Notes under the pieces: generated by a model
What the model saw: the letters and a program-made list of their open reading frames with translations, nothing else
Databases searched by the model: none
Told to the model about the DNA's origin: nothing
Source: Micropepsaceae bacterium
GTDB taxonomy: Bacteria > Pseudomonadota > Alphaproteobacteria > Micropepsales > Micropepsaceae
Length of the DNA stretch: 6,824 nucleotides
NCBI GenBank assembly: GCA_025450355.1
Contig: JANWHR010000237.1
Coordinates: 1-6,824, forward strand
Reading direction: 5' to 3'
Part shown: piece by piece, positions 1 to 5,613 of the stretch
Layout: each line of letters begins with the position of its first letter
How positions within the stretch are numbered: the stretch's first letter is position 1
Program-made: the position numbers and the translations under genes

Positions 1-185
1 CCGCCGACAAGCGCCGCTTCAGCTGCTGCCGAAATCAGCCGCAGCGCAAATATGCGCGGCAGAAACTGTGTTGCGATAAAGACGGCCAGCGCCGCCAGCA
101 GCAAACCGGTCGCAAGCCGCCGTTGACGCATGAGCCCGCGCCGCTTTTCTTCGCGGGAAAACCCGCCAATTTCCGCGCTTTGCAT
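1..185 (-). CDS. DUF445-type membrane protein, N-terminal fragment
   Basis: The frame runs open from an ATG at 185-183 to the left window edge, giving about 61 N-terminal residues; the rest lies outside. After a charged start (residues 1-23, with REEKRR and RQRR) comes a hydrophobic segment at about 25-47. The segment ISAAAEAALVG follows at about 51-61, resembling the 'FAEAAMVGALADWFAV' block at the start of DUF445 (YjiN-like) inner-membrane proteins. The function of the family is not established. No clear Shine-Dalgarno lies before ATG 185. A second in-frame ATG at 131-129 (residue 19) is possible but also lacks one. The gene is divergent from the DUF5132 gene across 100 bp. The family call comes from remembered family sequence and only the N-terminus is visible. 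Confidence 0.7.
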   Translation of the reverse strand, partial: MQSAEIGGFSREEKRRGLMRQRRLATGLLLAALAVFIATQFLPRIFALRLISAAAEAALVG

Positions 186-285
186 GTCGTCAATTAAAAC
201 CGTTTCACGGCGAAACTTTGCAACCAGTTGCGAGTTTCCGTTTTTTGCCGCGGAACGGTTCCGCGGAGGCGAGGGAGAGAGTCAC
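186..285. promoter_or_regulatory. Divergent intergenic region with three inverted repeats
   Basis: This 100-bp gap separates the starts of the DUF445 (minus) and DUF5132 (plus) genes and must hold both promoters. Three inverted repeats are visible: GTTTC/GAAAC (202-206 and 212-216), GCAAC/GTTGC (220-224 and 227-231), and a perfect 9-bp-arm repeat with a 1-bp centre at 248-266. On the minus strand, TTGCAA (223-218) and TTTAAT (198-193) are spaced by 19 bp and could be a weak sigma70-like promoter. If so, the DUF445 transcript would start almost at its ATG. Promoter assignment is inference; the repeats are read directly. Confidence 0.4.
248..266. repeat. Perfect 19-bp palindrome upstream of the DUF5132 RBS
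   Basis: CCGCGGAAC (248-256) and GTTCCGCGG (258-266) are exact inverted copies around a single G. The repeat abuts the purine-rich ribosome-binding region (about 265-278) of the DUF5132 gene. It is not followed by a T-run on the plus strand, and minus-strand reading gives A's after it, so it does not look like a terminator. It could be an operator or a 5'-UTR hairpin that limits ribosome access. Confidence 0.55.
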
Positions 286-582
286 ATGCTTGAGGAGATC
301 TTCAAGGGCGGAAACATCGTTGCAGGTCTTGCGATCGGCGTTGGCGCGGCGCTTCTTGCGCCAGTCGTCGTTCCGGTGCTCCGGCCGCTCGCCAAATCCG
401 TGATCAAGGCGGGCATGATGGCCTATGACGAGGCTATGGTCGCCTTCGCCGAATTGAACGAAACCACGGGCGATATCTTCGCAGAGGCGCGCGCCGAAAT
501 GGCCAGTGAAGGAAACGGCGCGGGAACTTCCGGCCGTGGCTCGCGGGGACGTGCCAGGCGGGCGGGCAATCACACTTCCTGA
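286..582 (+). CDS. DUF5132-type small membrane-associated protein
   Basis: This 98-aa protein begins at ATG 286. The purine-rich GGGAGA at 273-278, 7 nt upstream, fixes this start rather than the in-frame ATG at 130, which lies inside the divergent DUF445 gene and has no ribosome-binding site. Residues 1-9 (MLEEIFKGG) lead into a glycine-rich hydrophobic helix at about 10-32, with G14, G18 and G20 spaced like a helix-packing face. A helical region with acidic residues follows at 40-75, then a low-complexity Gly/Arg/Ser tail at 76-98. The 'F(K)GGN-IV-GLAIG-GA--LAPVV-P' pattern matches my knowledge of the DUF5132 family, whose biochemical role is unknown. The gene lies 74 bp upstream of the ATPase gene on the same strand, so co-transcription is plausible. 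A role as accessory or structural membrane partner of the ATPase is inference. Confidence 0.75.
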   Translation: MLEEIFKGGNIVAGLAIGVGAALLAPVVVPVLRPLAKSVIKAGMMAYDEAMVAFAELNETTGDIFAEARAEMASEGNGAGTSGRGSRGRARRAGNHTS

Positions 583-656
583 ACCGGACCGCGCAACCGC
601 CACGTCAAGAACAAGCACATTCATCCGCGTGAACATTCGCAACTGATTTTAGACCC

Positions 657-3600
657 ATGAAGCGCGGGGATAGCCTGCCCGCCAGCATTAACGGGGCCCC
701 ATTTGCCGCAGCTCCGCCGGCACCAATCCTCCCAGTCCGGCGCAAACGCAGCCGCGTTGACCCGCGGAACGCGGCCAAGGCCAAAATCATTCATGCCACG
801 CCGTGGCGTGTTCGTATCCGGGTGACGGCGCTCGCCAGTGCCAATCCAGTGGAAATCCGCGCCGCGCTGCTGAACCTCAATGGCGTGCGTGATTGTGCCG
901 TAAATCCTGTCACCCGCAGTGTCACCGTACTCTTCCGCCAGCCCGCCGCCGCGGCGGCAATTCTCAAACGACTGCGTGCCGCACTGAACGGCACATCGGT
1001 CGGCGCACAGAATTCGCATCCGGCCGATACCGCATGGCATGCGCTGACTTCGGACGAAGTCGCAGCCTGTCTGCACGGCGCGCCCCGCCGCGGACTCTCA
1101 TCTGGCGCCGTTCAGCAGCGCCTGCAAAAATACGGACCAAATATCATTCCAAAGCCAGAACAACGCTCGGATTTCGGGATTCTCGCAGCCCAGTTCAACA
1201 GTCTGCCGGTCGCCCTCCTCTCCGCGGCGGGATTGGTCTCGCTTCTGACGCGTGCGTTTTTCGAGGCCGGAGCGATCCTGGCGGTGATCGCCGCCAATGG
1301 CGCAATCGGCTTTATCACGGAACGTCAGGCAGAACGAAGCATCGCCAATCTGAATATCGGGGGCCCCCGGAACTGCCGGGTGCTTCGCCAGGGCGAAAGC
1401 CAGGATGCCGATGTGGAGAGCCTTGTTCCCGGCGACATTCTGGAGCTCCAGGGCGGTGTGGCAATTCCCGCGGATGCGCGGCTGCTCTCGGCACAGGCGC
1501 TGACGGTCGGCGAAGCCGCACTCACCGGCGAAAGCGTGCCGGTGCACAAGTCTGCTTCCGCCATGGTCGCCCGGGGCGCTTCGCTCGCAGACCGGCACAA
1601 CATGGTCTATCGCGGCACGATCGTAACCGGCGGCGCCGCAACCGCCATGGTCGTCGCAACCGGTGCGAACACAGAGCTGGGCGCCATTCAACGTCTGGTT
1701 AGCTCCACGGCGGCGCCACAGACCCCAATCCAGCGTGAACTTGCGCAGTTGGGAGGGCAACTGGGTTGGCTCACGCTCGCGGCCATCGGGGTGATGGGCG
1801 GAATCGGACTGTTGCGCCGCGCCGGTATTTTGGACACCGCAAGGTCGTCACTCGCACTCGCCGTGGCCGCGGTTCCGGAGGGCTTGCCAATGGTCGCCAC
1901 AACGACGCTTGCGTTCGGCGCCGAAGCGCTGCGCCGGCGCGGCGTGCTGGTCCGGCAAATGAACGCGATCGAAGCGTTGGCCTCGGGCCAGGTGATCTGC
2001 TTCGACAAGACCGGCACACTGACGCTGAACCGCATGTCGTTGAGCCATATCGCCACGGGCGACAAAGGCTGGCGTCTCCTGGCGGATCGACTGACTGGCG
2101 ATGATCCGGCCCGCGCGCTCGCCGATGCGCGTCTCAAGGCGCTGCTGCGCGCGGGCTGTCTGTGCAGCGACGCGGTGATGCAGGTCCACAACGGACAGGC
2201 GCAATTCACCGGTTCCGGAACCGAAACCGCGCTGGTCCGCGCGGCGCATTCTCTCGAAATGGATTGCAGCGAATTGCGTGCACGCTGGCCGCGGCTTTCG
2301 ACGGTCAACCGCAGTGAAGAAAACCGCTTCATGGCGACGGTGCATGGCGCGGGTCCGGATCTGCTTCTGGCCGTCAAGGGAAGTCCGCCGGACGTTGTCG
2401 CGCTGTGCAGCGAAGAAATGCTCGAAGACGGCAGCACACGCCTGCTGACAGCCAAAGCTCTCCGCCGCATCCATGAGCTGAATATGCGCATGGCCTCGGA
2501 AGGCTTGCGTGTGCTCGGCGTCGCCCAGAAGCAAGCGAGAAAAAATGGCCACGCAGCCGGCGTGTCGCGAATGACGTGGCTGGGTTGCTTTGGACTGTGC
2601 GACGAATTGCGGCCGGGCGTGGCCGGGCTGATGCAGAGGTTGCATGCGGCCGGCGTGCGCACGGTACTGCTTACGGGCGATCAACAGGCAACCGCGATTG
2701 CGGTCGCCCGGCAAACCGGGATGAATGGCGGCCGTGACATCCGGTCGCTGGATGGCGCCGAGCTCGCCCGGATGAGCGAGCGCGAAATCGCCACGGCAGT
2801 GCCCGGTGTGGATGCCTTCAGCCGGGTCAGCCCAACACAGAAACTGCACGTCATCCGGGGTCTGCAGAGATCCGGCGCTTCGGTGATCATGATCGGCGAC
2901 GGAGTGAATGACGGCCCGGCATTGCGCGCCGCCGACGTCAGCCTGGGGATTGGGCACGAAAGCACCAATGCGGCGCTGGACATTGCGCAGGCGTTCATCG
3001 CGACGGATGAACTGGAAGGGCTGATCAACGCCATCGAGCAGGGGCGGACAACCTACGCGAACATCCGCAAGGCGCTGCGCTATCTGCTCAGCACCAACTT
3101 GAGCGAAGTGCTGCTGATGCTGGGCGGAGCAGTTGCCGGAACGGGCGCCGCACTCACACCGATGCAGCTCCTGTGGATTAATCTGATTACGGATGTATTG
3201 CCCGGCATCGCGCTCGCTTTGGAGCCGCCCGAACCAGGGGTCATGCAGAAGGCGCCGTCGCAAAACCGCGGCACGATTCTCGGCACACGCGATCTGAAGG
3301 AATTGGCACGGGAAGGCGCCTTGCTGGCCTCCGGGCCATTGGCCGCTGGTCTGTATGGCGCGGCCCGCTACGGCACCGGCTCCCCCCAAAGCCGCACGCG
3401 TGCATTCGGCAGCCTTGTGACCGCGCAGTTGCTGCACGCCATCAGTTGCCGCTCCAACCAGCAGGGCATCTTCGGCCCAGGACGTCGCGCGGAGAATCTC
3501 TGGCTGACGCGCACGTTGATCGCTTCGGCCGCAGCACAGGGCGCAGCATTGCTGGTACCCGCTTTGCGGCGGTTGATGGGAATCGCAGCGCTCGACCCGG

Positions 3601-3815
3601 CCGGGCTGATGATTGGCGCCGCCGCAGGCGTCGTGCCGTTCCTGATCCGGGAATTGGACAAGACCAGAACCGCCCCTATACGGCAGCCCACCCGCGCTCC
3701 AATTGCCAACCCAGCTCACGCACCGCGGCGTAAATCAGATTCTTTGCGACCAATTCCAGCACGCGCGTCAACGCTGTCCCGAACAGGACCGCAACAGCCC
3801 ACCGAACAACGATAG
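657..3815 (+). CDS. P2A-like cation-transporting P-type ATPase with N-terminal HMA_2-like domain
   Basis: This 1052-aa inner-membrane ATP-driven cation pump is predicted. An HMA_2-like domain lies at about 42-112 (H46, T48, R51, R53, R55, no CxxC), and a Cation_ATPase_N-like region at 126-190. The M1/M2 helices are at about 182-221. The actuator loop has TGES at 290-293, M4 has PEGL at 407-410, and the phosphorylation motif DKTGT is at 450-454 (D450). The nucleotide domain has KGSP at 574-577, then TGD at 673-675 and GDGVND at 747-752. M5-M10 lie at about 805-997. Aligned by motif to SERCA, ligand positions are E408 (E309), N814 and E817 (N768, E771), and N842, T845 and D846 (N796, T799, D800); M8 E908 is replaced by Q924. 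This favours Ca2+ or Mn2+ over heavy metals, as inference. The C-terminal tail (about 1000-1052) is rich in Arg, Pro, Ser and Thr and overlaps the opposing gene. ATG 657 lacks a clear ribosome-binding site but is the only start that keeps the whole HMA_2 domain; an in-frame stop lies at 630-632. Confidence 0.92.
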   Translation: MKRGDSLPASINGAPFAAAPPAPILPVRRKRSRVDPRNAAKAKIIHATPWRVRIRVTALASANPVEIRAALLNLNGVRDCAVNPVTRSVTVLFRQPAAAAAILKRLRAALNGTSVGAQNSHPADTAWHALTSDEVAACLHGAPRRGLSSGAVQQRLQKYGPNIIPKPEQRSDFGILAAQFNSLPVALLSAAGLVSLLTRAFFEAGAILAVIAANGAIGFITERQAERSIANLNIGGPRNCRVLRQGESQDADVESLVPGDILELQGGVAIPADARLLSAQALTVGEAALTGESVPVHKSASAMVARGASLADRHNMVYRGTIVTGGAATAMVVATGANTELGAIQRLVSSTAAPQTPIQRELAQLGGQLGWLTLAAIGVMGGIGLLRRAGILDTARSSLALAVAAVPEGLPMVATTTLAFGAEALRRRGVLVRQMNAIEALASGQVICFDKTGTLTLNRMSLSHIATGDKGWRLLADRLTGDDPARALADARLKALLRAGCLCSDAVMQVHNGQAQFTGSGTETALVRAAHSLEMDCSELRARWPRLSTVNRSEENRFMATVHGAGPDLLLAVKGSPPDVVALCSEEMLEDGSTRLLTAKALRRIHELNMRMASEGLRVLGVAQKQARKNGHAAGVSRMTWLGCFGLCDELRPGVAGLMQRLHAAGVRTVLLTGDQQATAIAVARQTGMNGGRDIRSLDGAELARMSEREIATAVPGVDAFSRVSPTQKLHVIRGLQRSGASVIMIGDGVNDGPALRAADVSLGIGHESTNAALDIAQAFIATDELEGLINAIEQGRTTYANIRKALRYLLSTNLSEVLLMLGGAVAGTGAALTPMQLLWINLITDVLPGIALALEPPEPGVMQKAPSQNRGTILGTRDLKELAREGALLASGPLAAGLYGAARYGTGSPQSRTRAFGSLVTAQLLHAISCRSNQQGIFGPGRRAENLWLTRTLIASAAAQGAALLVPALRRLMGIAALDPAGLMIGAAAGVVPFLIRELDKTRTAPIRQPTRAPIANPAHAPRRKSDSLRPIPARASTLSRTGPQQPTEQR

Positions 3816-4149
3816 CCGCGATCTCGCCGGCACGGGCGTCCTGGGGCCGATGATCTTCCGGGAAATGGTCGCCGCCGATCTCCGCGATATCAAGCGCTGG
3901 CTCCGGAACAGCCGAAGTCGCGGCCCGCAATGCTTCCGCGATATTTTCTGTCCCAAATCCTGCATCGTGGCGGATGATGATAGTCGCGCTATGCCGGTTT
4001 GGCGTCGCCGTTGTCACTCCCTCGAGTTGATTGATTCGCGTGCAGACCTCGGCGAACCACAGGGCATTCCCGCGCCGCTGGGGAATGCGAATTCGCGTGC
4101 GATTGGAAGTGCGGTGAACGACTTCACCGTCGTTGAGAAAATGCATCAT
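3676..4149 (-). CDS. Stand-alone HMA_2-like domain protein with C-terminal hydrophobic region
   Basis: This 157-aa protein starts at ATG 4149, the first of two adjacent ATGs. GGAG at 4161-4158, 8 nt upstream, supports this start over the longer frame reaching 4332. Residues 9-64 resemble HMA_2: H12, T14, R17, R19, I20, R21, then LEGV at 42-45 and a T/N-x-x-S-x-T-I strand. The metal-binding CxxC of classical HMA domains is absent. A polar, acidic linker at 75-107 leads to a hydrophobic helix at about 109-131 and an amphipathic helix to the end. The domain matches the N-terminal domain of the facing ATPase in motif and spacing. The last 140 bp are antisense to the ATPase C-terminal tail. It is probably an accessory partner of the ATPase (inference); the transport or binding substrate is unknown. 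Being shorter than the ATPase and on the other strand, it could be doubted, but the ribosome-binding site and domain match support it. Confidence 0.75.
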   Translation of the reverse strand: MMHFLNDGEVVHRTSNRTRIRIPQRRGNALWFAEVCTRINQLEGVTTATPNRHSATIIIRHDAGFGTENIAEALRAATSAVPEPALDIAEIGGDHFPEDHRPQDARAGEIAAIVVRWAVAVLFGTALTRVLELVAKNLIYAAVRELGWQLERGWAAV

Positions 4150-4343
4150 GCTGTGATCTCCGGCGCCGGGGGCCAATCTGCCCCGCATCTCCAGCGGCTG
4201 CCCCCAAGGTTGCTGCCGGCAAACTACGGACGGTGCACGACAGCTATATGACAGCCGCACCAGATGGAATTCAGAAAATCGTGCCCTCACAGGAAAGCGA
4301 AGCGAGACGGCGCTTATTCGGCACCGGCGCATCCCGCGCGCTA

Positions 4344-4362
4344 AAATCGCCTTTGGCGATTT
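4344..4362 (-). terminator. Hairpin downstream of cytochrome c gene, possible terminator
   Basis: AAATCGCC (4344-4351) and GGCGATTT (4355-4362) form a perfect 8-bp stem with a 3-nt loop. GC-rich flanks (about 4335-4340 and 4368-4373) could extend the stem imperfectly. Read on the minus strand it ends in four T's, a weak U-tract. It lies about 125 bp past the cytochrome stop, so it may terminate that transcript before the HMA_2 gene. It may equally be part of a repeat element. Confidence 0.4.
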
Positions 4363-4433
4363 CTTGACGCGCTCGGGGCCCTGAAGCGGCGCCCTGCCCG
4401 TAGCGTTTGGACACCTCGGGGCTTACGCCCTTC

Positions 4434-4453
4434 GCGGCGCGCCATAGCGCCGC
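4434..4453. repeat. GC-rich hairpin near cytochrome c stop
   Basis: GCGGCGC (4434-4440) and GCGCCGC (4447-4453) are exact inverted copies around a 6-nt loop. A smaller GGGC/GCCC hairpin sits next to it at 4419-4430. There is no T-run on either side, so this does not look like an intrinsic terminator. It may stabilise the 3' end of the cytochrome mRNA or belong to a palindromic repeat unit. Confidence 0.4.
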
Positions 4454-4486
4454 TTCGGCGTGACGGCGGCCAGCCCGCATTCCTTC

Positions 4487-5452
4487 TCAGCTGTTCGGTA
4501 GCGAGGCAACATAGGCGGCAAGCGAAACCATATCGGCTTCGTTGAAGTTCGCCGTGACGCCCTGCATCGGCATGGAGGCGGCACCCGCCCGTGCTCCTGT
4601 CTTGAAGCTGTAGAGTTGGCGGAAAATATAGGTTGGCGACCGGCCGGCGATGGAAGGGACATCGGCAACGCCGGTCAAATCCGTACCGTGGCAGGTCTCG
4701 CAGGCCCGGCCTGACGTCGCGAGCGCGCGCCCGCGTGCGATTGCGCCCGGCGGCACATAGGCGGTAGTTCCGCTATGGGGGTCGCGCAAAACCTGGCGGT
4801 TCACATCCTGGGGCAGTTCGATGACGCGGTTGCCGATCGGCTCGGTCCCGCCGCCCGGAAGGGCCACACGCATGAAACCGCGGGTGATGTATGACTTCGG
4901 CACATTCGCCGCCTCCACAACCCTGACCCAGTTGCGCTGCGGCTTGAGCGCCGAAAACCACTGGCTCGCCGCTTTCGCGTCCTCCGGCGACAAGTCTTTC
5001 GCGATATTGACCATATACTGTGTCGCATTCGCCTGCGGCTTTCCATTCAGCAGGATCGCATTTCGCCGCGCGCCGTTTTTGAAATCCATCAGTTGGCGGA
5101 ACATGTAAACCTGCTTCAGGCCGGCGATACTCGCCGATTCCGGATGGCCCATGCCGGATGCAAGATGACAGGACGCGCAGCCGAGCACGGCGCCCGGACC
5201 GCCATGCGCGACCACCTTCGGCATTGGCGCGTGTTCGTTGGGGAACCAGTCCGGCGGATTCTTCAGGTCGTCGATCTGGGCCATCGTGTATTTCAGCTTG
5301 CTGCCGGGTGCCTGCTTTGGCGCAGAATCGGGTTCGGCGGCCGTGGGCTGATTCGCAGCGGGAAAGAAGAACGCCCATGCCGGCTGGTTTTCCGCCGCAC
5401 CGGCGGGAACAATCAGTGCGAAGACGAACAGAACGGCAACAACCCGCTTCAT
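4487..5452 (-). CDS. Periplasmic dihaem c-type cytochrome
   Basis: This 321-aa exported cytochrome c starts at ATG 5452 with AGGGG at 5462-5458, 5 nt upstream. The longer frame starting at 5521 lacks the signal-peptide-first arrangement. The signal peptide is residues 1-20 (MKR, hydrophobic core, AGAA, cut before E21). Haem-binding CASCH is at 92-96 and CETCH at 251-255. Each lies in a class I fold with a matching C-terminal block ('M-x7-[LF]-[SN]-x-[EA]-D', then a helix). M147 and M296 are therefore the likely axial ligands. The two halves look like a tandem duplication: 'SIAGLKQVYMFRQLMDFKNGAR' in half one (in part) matches 'SIAGRSPTYIFRQLYSFKTGAR' in half two. A linker at 171-235 contains a GGTEPIGNRVIELP block. 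The protein resembles c4-type or dehydrogenase-associated cytochromes found in rhizobia; its redox partners are not shown here. It is divergent from the YVTN propeller gene, which suggests a shared role. Confidence 0.9.
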   Translation of the reverse strand: MKRVVAVLFVFALIVPAGAAENQPAWAFFFPAANQPTAAEPDSAPKQAPGSKLKYTMAQIDDLKNPPDWFPNEHAPMPKVVAHGGPGAVLGCASCHLASGMGHPESASIAGLKQVYMFRQLMDFKNGARRNAILLNGKPQANATQYMVNIAKDLSPEDAKAASQWFSALKPQRNWVRVVEAANVPKSYITRGFMRVALPGGGTEPIGNRVIELPQDVNRQVLRDPHSGTTAYVPPGAIARGRALATSGRACETCHGTDLTGVADVPSIAGRSPTYIFRQLYSFKTGARAGAASMPMQGVTANFNEADMVSLAAYVASLPNS

Positions 5453-5613
5453 GTGAACCCCTGATAAGAGACTGGCCCTCCGCCGGTGAGCGGTATATCC
5501 GCCCACCCCCGGAAGCTCCATGCGGCGTGCCGTCCACCCGCTCTCGCCACTTGAGTCGTGCCCGCGTTACGCATACCCTTGAGACGGCAATTTGCGCCCG
5601 GGAGGATCTCATC
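5453..5613. promoter_or_regulatory. Divergent promoter region, cytochrome c / beta-propeller
   Basis: This 161-bp region must hold both promoters. For the plus-strand gene, TTGAGT (5551-5556) and TACCCT (5574-5579) are 17 bp apart, giving a leader of roughly 30 nt; both matches to sigma70 consensus are weak. For the minus-strand gene, TATACC (minus strand, 5497-5492) inside a dyad is a possible -10 element with no clear -35. These element calls are inference; the region's role follows from gene orientation. Confidence 0.5.
5485..5507. repeat. 23-bp imperfect dyad, candidate operator
   Basis: GGTGAGCGG (5485-5493) and CCGCCCACC (5499-5507) pair at 8 of 9 positions around a central TATAT. The dyad lies 33-55 bp upstream of the cytochrome start and covers its possible -10 element. 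This size and position suit a dimeric transcription factor, but no regulator gene is in the window. Confidence 0.45.

Larger units (their letters stand above)
4150..4486. other. Gene-poor spacer: HMA_2 leader and hairpin-rich segment
   Basis: This 337-bp stretch lies between the start of the HMA_2 gene and the stop of the cytochrome c gene, both on the minus strand. The part at 4150-4270 should hold the HMA_2 promoter and leader. It includes a TATAT flanked by two direct GACAGC copies (4239-4244 and 4250-4255). The part at 4330-4480 is rich in hairpins: 4344-4362, 4419-4430 and 4434-4453. A 69-aa minus-strand frame (4480-4271) begins 6 nt after the cytochrome stop. However, its AAGGA sits directly against the ATG, it is very basic, and it has no recognisable domain, so I do not call it a gene. 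The segment may be an interspersed repeat (inference). Confidence 0.45.

Noticed and set aside
130..285. Upstream extension of the DUF5132 protein to ATG 130.
   Set aside because: It would overlap the divergent DUF445 coding region and lacks a ribosome-binding site; ATG 286 has one and starts at the conserved part.
657..1000. Classical heavy-metal P1B ATPase with CxxC metal-binding domain.
   Set aside because: No CxxC occurs in the N-terminal domain and M4 has PEGL rather than CPC or SPC.
893..1702. A 269-codon plus-strand open frame in another frame of the ATPase.
   Set aside because: Highly Arg- and Gly-rich out-of-frame translation overlapping the HMA_2 and actuator regions of the true protein.
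1688..2662. A 324-codon minus-strand open frame inside the ATPase.
   Set aside because: Shadow of the ATPase frame; Ser/Ala/Arg-rich composition and no recognisable domain or ribosome-binding site.
1848..3719. A 623-codon open frame on the minus strand across the ATPase gene.
   Set aside because: It is antisense to a gene with every P-type ATPase motif in order. The translation is rich in Arg, Gln, His and Cys with no domain, as expected from GC-rich codon bias.
4271..4480. A 69-aa minus-strand frame right after the cytochrome stop as a gene.
   Set aside because: The AAGGA is directly against the ATG, there is no domain, and the frame runs through hairpins; better seen as a repeat or non-coding segment.
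5093..5464. A 123-codon plus-strand frame opposite the cytochrome gene.
   Set aside because: Antisense to the well-supported cytochrome (signal peptide and CASCH) and lacks any domain.
5158..5613. Upstream extension of the beta-propeller protein.
   Set aside because: The extension is antisense to the cytochrome gene and Arg-rich, and would bury the signal peptide; GGAGGA fixes ATG 5614.
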